Origin: Streptomyces massasporeus
GTDB taxonomy: Bacteria; Actinomycetota; Actinomycetes; Streptomycetales; Streptomycetaceae
DNA length: 64,000 nucleotides
Reading direction: 5' to 3'
Assembly: GCF_014648995.1 (NCBI RefSeq)
Contig: NZ_BMSE01000002.1
Location: 682,001-746,000 of the forward strand
Part shown: in pieces, positions 34,989 through 45,135 of the stretch
Layout: each line of letters opens with the position of its first letter
Position numbering within the stretch: the stretch's first letter is position 1
Made by a program: the position numbers and the translations under genes
The notes under the pieces: generated by a model
What the model saw: only the letters and a program-made list of their open reading frames with translations
Databases searched by the model: none
What the model was told of the DNA's origin: nothing

Positions 34989-36254
34989 GTGGTCGACGCG
35001 GATCAGACATTCGTCATCGTCGGAGGCGGACTGGCCGGCGCGAAGGCGGCCGAGACGCTCCGCGCGGAGGGCTTCACCGGCCGCGTGATACTGATCTGTG
35101 ACGAACGCGACCACCCCTACGAGCGCCCGCCCCTGTCCAAGGGCTACCTCCTCGGCAAGGAGGAACGCGACAGCGTCTTCGTGCACGAACCCGCCTGGTA
35201 CGCGGCCCACGACATCGAGCTGCACCTCGGCCAGACCGTCGACGCGATCGACCGTACGGCGAAGACGGTCCGCTTCGGCGAGGACGGCACCCTCGTCCGC
35301 TACGACAAGCTGCTCCTGGCGACCGGCGCCGAGCCCCGCCGCCTGGACATCCCGGGCACGGACCTGGCCGGCGTGCACCACCTGCGCCGCCTCGCCCACG
35401 CCGAGCGCTTCAAACACGTCCTGACCAACCTCGGCCGGGACAACGGCCACCTCGTCATCGCCGGAGCCGGCTGGATCGGCCTGGAGGTCGCGGCGGCGGC
35501 CCGCGAGTACGGCGCGGAGGTCACGGTCGTCGAACACGGGCCGACCCCGCTGCACGGCGTGCTGGGCCCGGAGCTCGGCGGGCTCTTCGCCGACCTGCAC
35601 CGCGAGCACGGGGTGCGTTTCCACTTCGGCAGGCGGCTGACGGAGATCGTCGGCCAGGACGGCATGGTCCTCGCGGCCCGTACGGACGACGGCGAGGAGC
35701 ACCCGGCGCACGACGTGCTGGCGGCGATCGGCGCGGCCCCGCGCACCCACCTCGCGGAGGCGGCCGGCCTGGAGATCGCCGACCGGGCCCACGGCGGCGG
35801 CATCGTCGTCGACGAGCGGCTGCGCACCTCCGACCCGGACGTCTACGCGGCCGGCGACGTCGTCTCCTTCCCGCACCCCCTGTTCGGCACGCGGGTGCGC
35901 GTCGAGCACTGGGCCAACGCCCTCAACGGCGGACCGGCGGCCGCGCGCTCCATGCTGGGCCGCGAGGTGACGTACGACCGGGTGCCGTACTTCTTCTCCG
36001 ACCAGTACGACCTGGGCATGGAGTACTCCGGCTGGGCGCCCGCGGGCGCTTACGACCAGGTGGTGATCCGCGGGGACGCCGGGAAGCGCGAGTTCATCGC
36101 GTTCTGGGTGAAGGACGGCCGGGTGCTGGCCGGGATGAACGTGAACGTATGGGACGTCACGGACAAGATCCAGCGCCTGGTCCGCTCCAAGGCGAGGGTG
36201 AACACGGAGTCGCTGGCGGACCCGCACGTCCCCCTGGAAAGCCTCGCACCGTAG
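34989..36254 (+). CDS. FAD-dependent ferredoxin-reductase-type oxidoreductase
   Basis: This 421-aa flavoprotein belongs to the putidaredoxin/rubredoxin-reductase class. Motifs are the FAD site VGGGLAGAKAAETLRAEGF (about 12), ERDHPYERPPLSKGYLLGK (about 40), the NAD site AGAGWIGLEVAAAAREYGAE (about 158) and the FAD-ribityl loop VYAAGDVVSF (about 282). It likely passes NAD(P)H electrons to a ferredoxin of a P450 or oxygenase system that is not in this window. The GTG at 34989 follows GAGGAGGCAACAA. Confidence 0.9.
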   Translation: MVDADQTFVIVGGGLAGAKAAETLRAEGFTGRVILICDERDHPYERPPLSKGYLLGKEERDSVFVHEPAWYAAHDIELHLGQTVDAIDRTAKTVRFGEDGTLVRYDKLLLATGAEPRRLDIPGTDLAGVHHLRRLAHAERFKHVLTNLGRDNGHLVIAGAGWIGLEVAAAAREYGAEVTVVEHGPTPLHGVLGPELGGLFADLHREHGVRFHFGRRLTEIVGQDGMVLAARTDDGEEHPAHDVLAAIGAAPRTHLAEAAGLEIADRAHGGGIVVDERLRTSDPDVYAAGDVVSFPHPLFGTRVRVEHWANALNGGPAAARSMLGREVTYDRVPYFFSDQYDLGMEYSGWAPAGAYDQVVIRGDAGKREFIAFWVKDGRVLAGMNVNVWDVTDKIQRLVRSKARVNTESLADPHVPLESLAP

Positions 36255-36271
36255 CTGTCACACCACCCCCG

Positions 36272-36277
36272 TAGACT
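36272..36277 (+). promoter_or_regulatory. Possible -10 element for a leaderless dnaG transcript
   Basis: TAGACT ends six bases before the GTG start of dnaG, and no ribosome-binding site is visible, which suggests transcription starting at or near the start codon. No clear -35 is seen, so the call is tentative. Confidence 0.35.
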
Positions 36278-36283
36278 TCACGC

Positions 36284-38203
36284 GTGGCAGGACGGATCAA
36301 CGACGAGGACGTGAAGGCGGTACGGGACGCGGTCCCGATCGACGCCGTGGTGTCCGAGTACCTCCAGCTGCGCAACGCGGGCGGCGGGAACCTCAAGGGT
36401 CTCTGTCCCTTCCACGACGAGAAGTCGCCGTCCTTCCAGGTCAGCCCGAGCAAAGGGTTCTTCCACTGCTTCGGCTGCCAGGAGGGCGGCGACACCATCA
36501 CGTTCGTGATGAAGATCGACCACCTCACCTTCTCGGAGGCGGTCGAGCGCCTGGCCGGCCAGGCGGGCATCACCCTGCGCTACGAGGAGGGCGGCTACAA
36601 CCCCTCCCACCAGCGCGGCGAGCGGATCCGCCTGGTCGAGGCCCACAAGATCGCCGCCGACTGGTACGTGGAGCAGCTCGCGACCAGCCCCGAGGCCGAC
36701 ACCGGCCGCCAGTTCCTCGCCGAGCGCGGCTTCGACCAGGCCGCCGCCCAGCACTTCTCCGTCGGCTACAGCCCCCAGGGCTGGGACCACCTCACGCGCT
36801 TCCTGCGCGGCAAGGGCTTCACCGACAAGGAGCTGGTCCTCTCCGGCCTCTCCCAGGAGGGCCGCCGCGGCCCCATCGACCGCTTCCGCGGCCGTCTGAT
36901 GTGGCCCATCCGCGACATCGGCGGCGACGTCGTCGGCTTCGGCGCCCGCAAGCTCTACGAGGCGGACAACGGCCCGAAGTACCTGAACACGCCCGACACG
37001 GCGATCTACAAGAAGTCCCAGGTCCTCTACGGCATCGACCTGGCGAAGAAGGATATCGCCAAGGCGTCCCGCGCGGTCGTCGTCGAGGGCTACACGGACG
37101 TCATGGCCTGCCACCTCGCCGGAGTGACGACCGCGATCGCCACCTGCGGCACCGCCTTCGGTGGCGACCACATCAAGATCCTCCGCCGGCTGCTCATGGA
37201 CAACGGCTCGGCCCGCGTCATCTTCACCTTCGACGGCGACGCCGCCGGCCAGAAGGCCGCCCTGCGCGCCTTCGAGGACGACCAGAAGTTCGCCGCCGAG
37301 ACGTACATCGCCATCGCCCCGGACGGCATGGACCCCTGCGACCTGCGCCTCGCCAAGGGCGACGAGGCCGTCGCCGACCTCGTCGAACCCCGCACCCCGC
37401 TCTTCGAGTTCGCGCTGCGCCAGATCGTGAGCCGCTACGACCTCGACACCCCGGCGGGCCGCGCGTCCGCGCTGGACGAGGCCGCCCCGATCGTCGCCCG
37501 CATCAAGAACAGCGGCGCCCAGCACGAGGTCGCCGTCCAGCTCGCCGGCATGCTCGGCATCCTCGACACCCAGTTCGTGGTCAAGCGCGTGGCCCAGCTG
37601 GCCCGCTGGGCCCGCGACCGCGGCGGCAAGGGCCCCGCCCCGGAGCGGCACCACCAGGGGCAGCAGTACGCCGGCCCGCCCCAGAGTGCCGCCCCCCGCG
37701 GCCCGGCCCTCAACCTCCGCAACCCGGTCTTCGCCACCGAACGGGAGCTCCTCAAACTCGCCCTCCAGCGCCCCGAGTTGGTCTCCCCGGCCTTCGACGC
37801 GTACGGCGTGGACGAGTTCACCGCCCCGCCTTACGCCGCCGTCCGCCAGGCCATCCATGACGCGGGCGGCGCCGAACCGGGCGTCGCCGACCCCCAGGAC
37901 TACCTGGTCAGGGTCCGCGAGGCCGCCCCCGACGACGCGGTCCGCGCGATGGTCACGGAGCTGGCCGTCGAGGCGATCATGCTGCACAAGGGCGTGAAGG
38001 GCGCCGACGAGGTCTACGCGGGCGCCCAGTTGGTGACGGTCCGCCGCCGGGCCGTCGAGCGCCGTATCCGCGACATCACGGGCCGGCTCACCCGCCTCGG
38101 CACCCACGGCGACCCGGCCGAGCTCGCCGCCGTACAGAACGAACTGTGGGTCCTCCAGCAGTACGACCAGACCCTCCGGGAGCACGGCGCCGCCGCGCTC
38201 TGA
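36284..38203 (+). CDS. dnaG: DNA primase
   Basis: This 639-aa enzyme makes RNA primers at the replication fork and interacts with DnaB. The N-terminal zinc-binding domain uses [11 protein letters not shown] and FHCFGC (about 40-65). The TOPRIM catalytic core starts at [16 protein letters not shown] (about 266) with the acidic [10 protein letters not shown] (about 310), and the C-terminal helicase-binding domain follows. hrdA, encoding a principal-type sigma factor, begins 245 bp downstream on the same strand, reminiscent of the dnaG-rpoD linkage in other bacteria. Confidence 0.97.
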   Translation: MAGRINDEDVKAVRDAVPIDAVVSEYLQLRNAGGGNLKGLCPFHDEKSPSFQVSPSKGFFHCFGCQEGGDTITFVMKIDHLTFSEAVERLAGQAGITLRYEEGGYNPSHQRGERIRLVEAHKIAADWYVEQLATSPEADTGRQFLAERGFDQAAAQHFSVGYSPQGWDHLTRFLRGKGFTDKELVLSGLSQEGRRGPIDRFRGRLMWPIRDIGGDVVGFGARKLYEADNGPKYLNTPDTAIYKKSQVLYGIDLAKKDIAKASRAVVVEGYTDVMACHLAGVTTAIATCGTAFGGDHIKILRRLLMDNGSARVIFTFDGDAAGQKAALRAFEDDQKFAAETYIAIAPDGMDPCDLRLAKGDEAVADLVEPRTPLFEFALRQIVSRYDLDTPAGRASALDEAAPIVARIKNSGAQHEVAVQLAGMLGILDTQFVVKRVAQLARWARDRGGKGPAPERHHQGQQYAGPPQSAAPRGPALNLRNPVFATERELLKLALQRPELVSPAFDAYGVDEFTAPPYAAVRQAIHDAGGAEPGVADPQDYLVRVREAAPDDAVRAMVTELAVEAIMLHKGVKGADEVYAGAQLVTVRRRAVERRIRDITGRLTRLGTHGDPAELAAVQNELWVLQQYDQTLREHGAAAL

Positions 38204-38448
38204 GGTCACCGCGCGGTCACGGACCGGAAGCAAAAAGTCATCGCACGCCCCTCGTGGCGACGATGTGTCTTACCCCACACTGGGTTCCGGTGCCTGAGTC
38301 CTCGGAGCGCGGCCGATCCGTCACCGACGGGTCCCAGACCCCCGCGGTTCCGCTCATCGCGTACGGGACGGAAAGCGGCGAGGCCGACTCCGCCCCCGAA
38401 GTACCGCTGCCGTACTCCTTGGCAGCGATCATCCTGGAGGTCGCCCCC

Positions 38449-39585
38449 GTGCAGACCCAGACCCTCACCCAGACCGACGCCGGTGCCGCGCCCGGCGCCG
38501 ACGGCACCGCGCCGGACGCGGAGGCCGACGCCCTGTCCGCGGTCCCGGCGCAGAGCCGCGCCGTGCACCACCCCGAATCGGAACCGGAGCCGGACGAGCC
38601 GCCCGCCGAGGCCGTCGAGGCGGCCGAGCCCCCGGAGGTCGTCGTACCGACCCCGACCCGTACCGAGTCCGGCAGCCCCTCCTCGGACCTGTTCCGCCAG
38701 TACCTGCGGGAGATCGGCCGCATCCCCCTGCTGACCGCCGCCGAGGAGGTCGAACTCGCCCGCCGCGTCGAGGCCGGCCTGTTCGCGGAGGAGAAGCTGC
38801 GGCTCACCCCCGACCTGGACAGCCAGCTCGCGCTGGACCTGGACCGCCTCGTCGTCATGGGCCGCATGGCCAAGCGCCGCCTGATCGAGGCGAACCTGCG
38901 CCTGGTCGTCTCCGTCGCCAAACGCTACGTCGGCCGCGGCCTGACGATGCTCGACCTCGTCCAGGAGGGCAACCTCGGCCTGATCAGGGCCGTCGAGAAG
39001 TTCGACTACGCCCGCGGCTACAAGTTCTCCACGTACGCGACCTGGTGGATCCGGCAGGCGATGTCCCGCGCCCTGGCCGACCAGGCCCGCACGATAAGGG
39101 TCCCGGTCCATGTCGTGGAGCTCATCAACCGGGTCGTCCGCGTCCAGCGCCGCATGCTCCAGGAGCGCGGCTACGAGCCGACGCCCGAGGAGGTCGCGGC
39201 CCACCTGGAGCTGCCGCCGGAGCGGGTCAGCGAGGTCCTGCGCCTCGCCCAGGAGCCGGTGTCGCTGCACGCGCCCGTGGGCGAGGAGGACGACGTCGCC
39301 CTCGGTGACCTGATCGAGGACGGCGACGCGACGTCTCCGGTGGAGTCGGCGGCGTTCCTGCTGCTCAGGGAGCACCTGGAGGCGGTCCTGTCGACCCTGG
39401 GGGAGCGGGAGCGGAAGGTGGTCCAACTCCGCTACGGGCTGGCGGACGGCCGCCCCCGCACCCTGGAGGAGATAGGCCGCATCTTCGGCGTGACGCGGGA
39501 ACGGATACGGCAGATCGAGTCCAAGACCCTCAACAAGCTGCGGGACCACGCCTTCGCGGATCAGCTGAGGGGCTATCTGGACTGA
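38449..39585 (+). CDS. hrdA: RNA polymerase sigma-70 family factor HrdA
   Basis: This group 1/2 sigma factor is 378 aa from the chosen start. An acidic Ala/Pro/Glu N-terminus lacks the long region 1.1 of HrdB. Region 1.2 begins [22 protein letters not shown], region 2 has [20 protein letters not shown], region 3 follows, and region 4.2 has [21 protein letters not shown]. The GTG at 38449 is preferred because GGAGGT lies seven bases upstream. The open frame extends to 38263 (ATG) with a GTG at 38290, so a longer form is possible. Adjacency to dnaG identifies it as hrdA rather than hrdC or hrdD. Confidence 0.9.
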   Translation: MQTQTLTQTDAGAAPGADGTAPDAEADALSAVPAQSRAVHHPESEPEPDEPPAEAVEAAEPPEVVVPTPTRTESGSPSSDLFRQYLREIGRIPLLTAAEEVELARRVEAGLFAEEKLRLTPDLDSQLALDLDRLVVMGRMAKRRLIEANLRLVVSVAKRYVGRGLTMLDLVQEGNLGLIRAVEKFDYARGYKFSTYATWWIRQAMSRALADQARTIRVPVHVVELINRVVRVQRRMLQERGYEPTPEEVAAHLELPPERVSEVLRLAQEPVSLHAPVGEEDDVALGDLIEDGDATSPVESAAFLLLREHLEAVLSTLGERERKVVQLRYGLADGRPRTLEEIGRIFGVTRERIRQIESKTLNKLRDHAFADQLRGYLD

Positions 39586-39606
39586 TGCCGCCTGCGGGCC
39601 GGTGGG

Positions 39607-39688
39607 GGTTGTTCGCGCAGTTCCCCGCGCCCCTGAAAGGGCGTCAGCTGCACGTACCCAAGGGGCGCGGGGAACTGCGCGACCAACC
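39607..39688. terminator. Long inverted repeat, probable bidirectional terminator built from the dispersed repeat
   Basis: Arms 39607-39634 and 39661-39688 are 28 nt each with one mismatch, separated by 26 nt, each arm carrying the GGGGCGCGGGGAACTGCGCG element. It sits between convergent hrdA and the ABC exporter gene. Confidence 0.75.
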
Positions 39689-39740
39689 ACAACGGCCCCG
39701 CAGCCGCCCCACGACACCATGCGGCGCCCCCGAACGCGCA

Positions 39741-41669
39741 TCAGTCCACCTCGGCCACCGCCTGCGCGAACTGCGCCTGGTACAGCCGCGCATACGCACC
39801 GCCCGCCGCGAGCAGCTCCTCGTGCGCACCCTGCTCCACGATCGACCCGTTCTCCATCACCAGGATCGCGTCCGCGTCCCGGATCGTCGACAACCGGTGG
39901 GCGATGACGAACGACGTGCGCCCGTGGGCGAGTTTCGCCATGGCCTTCTGAATGAGCACCTCGGTCCGCGTGTCGACCGAGCTCGTCGCCTCGTCCAGCA
40001 CCAGGATCACCGGGTCGGACAGGAACGCCCGGGCGATGGTGATCAGCTGCTTCTCACCGGCACTGACCCCGGTGCCCTCGTCGTCGATCACCGTGTCGTA
40101 CCCGTCCGGCAGCGTCCGGACGAACCGGTCCGCGTGCGCCGCCCGGGCCGCCTCCTCGATCTCCCCGCGGGTGACCTCCCGGGACGCGCCGTACGCGATG
40201 TTCTCCGCGATCGTGCCGCCGAACAGCCAGGTGTCCTGGAGCACCATGCCGATCCCGGCCCGCAGTTCGTCCCGGGACATCCGCGCGATGTCGACGCCGT
40301 CGAGGGTGATGCGCCCGCCGGTGACGTCGTAGAACCGCATCAGCAGGTTCACCAGGGTCGTCTTGCCGGCACCCGTGGGGCCGACGATGGCGACCGTGTG
40401 CCCCGGCTCGACCTTCAACGACAGGTCCTCGATGAGCGGCTTGTCGGGGTCGTAGCGGAACGACACGTGCTCCAGCGCCACCTGCCCGCGCAGCTCCTCG
40501 GGCCGCAGGCCCGGCACCGGGTCGGCGCCCTGTTCCTCCGCGTCGAGCAGCTCGAAGACCCGCTCCGCCGAGGCGACACCCGACTGCACCAGGTTCGCCA
40601 TGGACGCGACCTGCGTCAGCGGCATCGAGAACTGCCGCGAGTACTGGATGAAGGCCTGCACATCGCCGATCGACAGGGTGCCGGAGGCCACTCGCAGTCC
40701 GCCGACCACCGCGACCAGCACGTAGTTGAGGTTCGACACGAACATCATCAGCGGCTGCATGACCCCGCTGTTGAACTGCGCCTTGAACCCCGCCTCGTAC
40801 AGCGCGTCGTTCTGTTCGGCGAACTGCCGCGCCGACTCCTCCTGCCGTCCGAACACCTTCACCAGGGTGTGGCCCGTGTACATCTCCTCGATGTGCGCGT
40901 TCAGCTGGCCCGTCGAGCGCCACTGCTGCACGAAGTGCGGCTGCGACCGCTTGCCCACGCGCGTGGCCACGACGAACGACAGCGGCACGGTCACCAGCGC
41001 GACCAGCGCGAGGATCCAGGAGACCCAGAACATCATGGCGAGCACGCCGATGATGGTCAGCACCGAGTTGATGAGCTGCCCCATCGACTGCTGGAGGGTC
41101 TGACCGATGTTGTCGATGTCGTTGGTCGCCCGGGACAGCACCTCACCGCGCTGGCGCTTGTCGAAGTACGACAGCGGCAGCCGCGACAGCTTCGTCTGGA
41201 CGTCCTCGCGCATCCGGAACATGGTCCGGTTCACGGCACGGTTCACCAGCCGCGTCGCCACCGCCATCAGCACCCCGGCCACCGCGAACACGCCCAGCGC
41301 CAGCAGCAGCACATGACCGACGGCCGTGAAGTCGATGCCCTCGCCCGGGGTGAAGTCGGTGCTGCGCAGCATGTCGGCGACGTCACCGTCCCCGCGCTGC
41401 CGCATCGAGTCGAGGACCTGTTCCTTGGTCGCCCCCTCCGGCATGCCGCGCCCGACGATGCCGGCGAAGACCAGGTCGGTCGCCTTGCCGAGGATCTTCG
41501 GCCCAACGACGCTGAGGCCGACGCTGAGCACCACGCACAGCAGCAGCACGTAGATGGTGATCCGCTCCGGCCGGAATTGCGCGACGAGCCGTTTGCCCGA
41601 TCCCTTGAAGTCGAGCGAGCGAGAATCGGGGCCGCCCCCGGCCATCATCCGCCCCATGGGCCCCGCCAT
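39741..41669 (-). CDS. ABC exporter half-transporter, canonical-ATPase subunit
   Basis: This 642-aa protein has six membrane helices (about 30-350) and an NBD with Walker A GPTGAGKTT, signature VSAGEKQLITIARA and Walker B ILVLDEATSSVD with the catalytic Glu. The signature deviates from LSGGQ. Its start shares one base with the stop of the partner gene (TGATG), so the two make a heterodimeric exporter of lipids, drugs or peptides. The partner's Walker B carries Asp instead of Glu, so ATP hydrolysis should occur at one site only. The substrate is unknown. Confidence 0.93.
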   Translation of the reverse strand: MAGPMGRMMAGGGPDSRSLDFKGSGKRLVAQFRPERITIYVLLLCVVLSVGLSVVGPKILGKATDLVFAGIVGRGMPEGATKEQVLDSMRQRGDGDVADMLRSTDFTPGEGIDFTAVGHVLLLALGVFAVAGVLMAVATRLVNRAVNRTMFRMREDVQTKLSRLPLSYFDKRQRGEVLSRATNDIDNIGQTLQQSMGQLINSVLTIIGVLAMMFWVSWILALVALVTVPLSFVVATRVGKRSQPHFVQQWRSTGQLNAHIEEMYTGHTLVKVFGRQEESARQFAEQNDALYEAGFKAQFNSGVMQPLMMFVSNLNYVLVAVVGGLRVASGTLSIGDVQAFIQYSRQFSMPLTQVASMANLVQSGVASAERVFELLDAEEQGADPVPGLRPEELRGQVALEHVSFRYDPDKPLIEDLSLKVEPGHTVAIVGPTGAGKTTLVNLLMRFYDVTGGRITLDGVDIARMSRDELRAGIGMVLQDTWLFGGTIAENIAYGASREVTRGEIEEAARAAHADRFVRTLPDGYDTVIDDEGTGVSAGEKQLITIARAFLSDPVILVLDEATSSVDTRTEVLIQKAMAKLAHGRTSFVIAHRLSTIRDADAILVMENGSIVEQGAHEELLAAGGAYARLYQAQFAQAVAEVD

Positions 41670-43402
41670 CAGGCAGCCTCCGCTTCCGTCAGCTGGGAGA
41701 GCACGATCTCCCGGTAGGTCTCGTTGTCCGCCATCAGCTCGTGGTGCCGGCCGGTGCCGACGACCCGGCCTTCGTCCAGGACGACGATCCGGTCGGCGTC
41801 CCGGATGGTCGCCACCCGCTGCGCGACGATCACCACGGTCGCCTCGGCGGTCTCCTGCCCCAGCGCGGCCCGCAGGGCGGCGTCCGTGGCGTAGTCGAGC
41901 GCGGAGAAGGAGTCGTCGAAGAGGTAGATCTCCGGCCGCTGCACCAGCGTCCGGGCGATCGCGAGCCGTTGGCGCTGACCACCGGAGACGTTCGTCCCGC
42001 CCTGCGCGATCGGCGAGTCGAGACCGCTCTCCAGCCGCTCCACGAAGTCCTTGGCCTGCGCCACCTCCAGCGCGTGCCACAGCTCCTCGTCGGTCGCGTC
42101 CGGATTGCCGTAGCGCAGATTGGTCGCCACCGTCCCCGCGAACAGGTACGGCTTCTGCGGCACCATCCCGACGGTCTTCGCGAGCAGCTTCGGCTCGATC
42201 TCCGCCACCTGGACACCGTCGACGAGCACCTGCCCCTCGGTCGCGTCGAACAGCCGCGGGACCAGCCCGAGCAGCGTGGACTTGCCGCTGCCGGTCGAGC
42301 CGATGACGGCGGTCGTCTCACCCGGCCTGGCGACCAGGTCCACGCCCCGCAGCACCGGCTCCTCGGCACCCGGATAGCGGAAGCCCGCCCCGCGGATCTC
42401 CAGATGCCCGTGCCGGCGCAGCTCCCGCACCGGCGCCGACGGAGGCACGACGCTGGAGGAGGTGTCCAGCACCTCCTGGATGCGCTCGGCGCACACCTCC
42501 GCGCGCGGCACCATCATGAACATGAAGGTGGCCATCATCACGGACATGACGATCTGCATCAGATAGGCCAGGAACGCCGTCAGGTCGCCGATCTGCATCC
42601 CGCCGCTGTCGATCCGGTGCGCGCCGAACCACACCACGGCGATCGACGACAGGTTCACCACCGTCATGACGATCGGGAACATCAGCGCGAGCAGGTTGCC
42701 GGTGCCCAGCGCGAAGTCGGTGAGATCGGTGTTGGCCTTCCGGAAGCGCTGCTGCTCGTACTCGTCCCGGACGAAGGCGCGGATCACACGGTTGCCGGTG
42801 ATCTGCTCGCGCAGCACCTGGTTCACCGAGTCCAGCCGCTCCTGCATCGACCGGAACAGCGGGCGCAGCCGCCGCACGATCAGCGTCACACAGATGCCCA
42901 GCACCGGTACGACCGCCACCAGCACCCCGGACAGCGGCACATCGAGACCGAGCGCGAGCACGATGCCGCCCACGCACATGATCGGCGCCGACACCAGCAG
43001 CGTGAACGTCATCAGCGCCAGCATCTGCACCTGCTGGACGTCGTTCGTCGTCCGCGTGATCAGCGACGGCGCCCCGAAGTGACCGACCTCACGCGCGGAG
43101 AACGACTGCACCCGGTCGAACACGGACGCCCGCAGGTCCCGCCCCAGCGCCGAGGCCGTACGGGCGCCGTAGTACACGGCGCCGATGTTGCACACGACCT
43201 GGACCAGCGAGATGCCGATCATCAGACCGCCGTAGCCCAGGATGTAGCCGGTGTCGCCGTTCACGACGCCCTGGTCGATGATGTCGGCGTTCAGCGTGGG
43301 CAGGTAGAGCGTGGCGCAGGTCTGCAGGAACTGCAGCAGCACCAGGAGAGCGATGGGTCTCTTGTAGGGCCTGAGACAGGTCCGCAGAAGTCGTATGAGC
43401 AC
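41669..43402 (-). CDS. ABC exporter half-transporter, degenerate-ATPase subunit
   Basis: This 577-aa protein has six membrane helices followed by an NBD with Walker A GSTGSGKST, canonical signature NVSGGQRQRLAIART and Walker B IYLFDDSFSALD, where the catalytic Glu is replaced by Asp. With the partner's divergent signature this gives one canonical and one degenerate composite site, as in the TM287/288 class of heterodimeric exporters. The GTG start at 43402 has only a weak ribosome-binding site. It is first gene of the two-gene operon. Confidence 0.93.
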   Translation of the reverse strand: MLIRLLRTCLRPYKRPIALLVLLQFLQTCATLYLPTLNADIIDQGVVNGDTGYILGYGGLMIGISLVQVVCNIGAVYYGARTASALGRDLRASVFDRVQSFSAREVGHFGAPSLITRTTNDVQQVQMLALMTFTLLVSAPIMCVGGIVLALGLDVPLSGVLVAVVPVLGICVTLIVRRLRPLFRSMQERLDSVNQVLREQITGNRVIRAFVRDEYEQQRFRKANTDLTDFALGTGNLLALMFPIVMTVVNLSSIAVVWFGAHRIDSGGMQIGDLTAFLAYLMQIVMSVMMATFMFMMVPRAEVCAERIQEVLDTSSSVVPPSAPVRELRRHGHLEIRGAGFRYPGAEEPVLRGVDLVARPGETTAVIGSTGSGKSTLLGLVPRLFDATEGQVLVDGVQVAEIEPKLLAKTVGMVPQKPYLFAGTVATNLRYGNPDATDEELWHALEVAQAKDFVERLESGLDSPIAQGGTNVSGGQRQRLAIARTLVQRPEIYLFDDSFSALDYATDAALRAALGQETAEATVVIVAQRVATIRDADRIVVLDEGRVVGTGRHHELMADNETYREIVLSQLTEAEAA

Positions 43403-43513
43403 GCTGCTTCTCTCGGAGTGGACGACGGGGCGAGTGGTTGCCCCTGGCCCCTATCGTCGAACACTCCACCGGCGTTACCTCAAGCGAATTAACCCAACAG
43501 GCGGTCAAACCCG

Positions 43514-44962
43514 TCAGAGGGCCCCGGGGTGCGTCTGCTCCCGCACCGCCACGAACTGCTGCCGCACCGCCTGCCCCACGGCCAGCTCGTCCCCGGGCTC
43601 CAGCACCTGCGCCACCGCGCCCTGCCAGGCCGGCGGGTTGCGCACATCGAGCGTGCCCTGCGACGCCCCGAGCGCCCAGGCCGCCTGGCGGGCGGCGCCG
43701 ATCGCCGCGTAGTCGGCGGGCTGCGGCACCACGACCTGCGTCCCGAACAGCGCGGGCGCGGCGGCCTGCACGGCGGGCAGTTCGGCGGCCGGCCCGAGCA
43801 GGAACACCCGCCGCACCTCCACACCCCGGCCGCGCAGCACGTCCAGCGCGTCCGCGAGCCCGCACAGCATCCCCTCGAACGCCGCCCGCGCCAGATGCTC
43901 CGCCTTCATCGACTCGCGCCTGAGCCCGGCGAGCGTCCCGGCGGTGTGCGGCAGGTTCGGCGTCCGCTCACCCTCCAGATAGGGCAGCAGCACCAGCCCG
44001 TGCGACCCGGGCGTCGACTTCATCGCGAGGTCGGACAGACTCTCCAGATCGGGCAGCCCGAGCAGCTCGGCGGCCCCGCGCAGCGTCCGTACGGCGTTCA
44101 GCGTCGTGACGACGGGCAGGTGCATGCCGGTCGCGTCCGCGAGCGCGGTGATCATCCCGGACCCGTCGACCAGCGCCTCGGGGTGCACGGCCATCACCGA
44201 CCCGGACGCGCCCAGCGACACCACCGCGTCGCCGAGGCCGATGCCGAGACCGAACGCCGCCGCCATGGTCTCGCCGGTGCCCACGGAGATGAGCAGCCCC
44301 TCCGGCGTCGTACCTGCGGCGTCCGCCGGGCCGATCACCTCCGGCAGCATCACCTGGTGCCCGAGGGCCAGCTCCACGAGGTCGGGCCGGTAACCACCGG
44401 TCGCCGCCGACCAGTAACCGGTGCCGGACGCGCCGCCCCGGTCGGTGGTTCTCCTGACCGGCCGGCCCAGCAGCTGCCACACCAGCCAGTCGTGCGCCTG
44501 GAGGAGGATCGCGGTGCGCTGGGCGTTCTCCGGCTCGGTCCGGGCCAGCCAACGCAGCTTGGTGACCGGCTGAGCGGCCTGCGGCACACAGCCCACCGCC
44601 TGCGCCCACGCCTCGCGCCCGCCGAGCGCGTCGACCAGATCGGCCGCGGCCACCTGCGTGCGCTTGTCGCCGCCGACCATCGCCGGCCGCACGGTGTTGC
44701 CCTGCGCGTCCAGCGGCACGACGGCGTTCTGCTGCGCCGACACGCCGATCGCCTGCACGCCCTCCAGCAGCCCGCCGCCCGCGGCCTCGCCCAGGGAGAG
44801 CAGCCAGGCCTGCGGATCGACGTCCGACGGCCGGCCGCCGCCCTCGGGGCTCTCCACCGGATGCGGTGCATATCCCTGCCTGAGCACGGCTCCGGAGTCC
44901 GTGTCACAGACGACGATACGAGTGAAATCGGGTGAACTGTCCAACCCGGCGACTATCCCCAT
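43514..44962 (-). CDS. FGGY-family carbohydrate kinase, xylulokinase-like
   Basis: This 482-aa enzyme has the FGGY ATPase/actin fold: N-terminal MGIVAGLDSSPDFTRIVVCD, a middle block RPAMVGGDKRTQ, and the second domain with ISVGTGETMAAAFGLG and the FGGY-2 region GLVLLPYLEGERTPNLPHTAG, which resembles xylulokinases. It would phosphorylate a pentulose such as D-xylulose. No sugar transporter or isomerase gene adjoins, so the substrate is uncertain. No ribosome-binding site precedes the ATG at 44962, but CAGAAT lies seven bases upstream, consistent with a leaderless mRNA. Confidence 0.88.
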   Translation of the reverse strand: MGIVAGLDSSPDFTRIVVCDTDSGAVLRQGYAPHPVESPEGGGRPSDVDPQAWLLSLGEAAGGGLLEGVQAIGVSAQQNAVVPLDAQGNTVRPAMVGGDKRTQVAAADLVDALGGREAWAQAVGCVPQAAQPVTKLRWLARTEPENAQRTAILLQAHDWLVWQLLGRPVRRTTDRGGASGTGYWSAATGGYRPDLVELALGHQVMLPEVIGPADAAGTTPEGLLISVGTGETMAAAFGLGIGLGDAVVSLGASGSVMAVHPEALVDGSGMITALADATGMHLPVVTTLNAVRTLRGAAELLGLPDLESLSDLAMKSTPGSHGLVLLPYLEGERTPNLPHTAGTLAGLRRESMKAEHLARAAFEGMLCGLADALDVLRGRGVEVRRVFLLGPAAELPAVQAAAPALFGTQVVVPQPADYAAIGAARQAAWALGASQGTLDVRNPPAWQGAVAQVLEPGDELAVGQAVRQQFVAVREQTHPGAL

Positions 44963-45045
44963 GGCCAAAATTCTGCCGTACCGCTGCGCCGGCCGGAGCC
45001 GTGGGCGCCGTGGGGGGTGTCGCCGGGTTTCGGGTGCGGGCTCGT

Positions 45046-45118
45046 CGTGGCTGGTCGCGCCCGCGCGGCGGAGCCGCACATCGATACAGCCCCGCGCCCC
45101 TTTTCAGGGGCTCGGGGC
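45046..45118. repeat. Dispersed Streptomyces intergenic repeat, second type
   Basis: The stretch beginning GCTGGTCGCGCCCGCGCGGC and ending CCCCGCGCCCCTTTTCAGGG resembles a repeat common in Streptomyces intergenic regions, including an internal GCGGCGGAGCCGC hairpin. It sits upstream of the FGGY-kinase start and after the end of the YtxH-like gene. The call is by recognition, not by alignment. Confidence 0.5.
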
Positions 45119-45135
45119 TGCTCGGCATCAGAGGA

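Noticed and set aside
43438..45079. Upstream extension of the FGGY kinase and overlapping plus-strand frames
   Set aside because: The kinase motif MGIVAGLD starts at 44962; plus-strand frames are antisense and have no domain.
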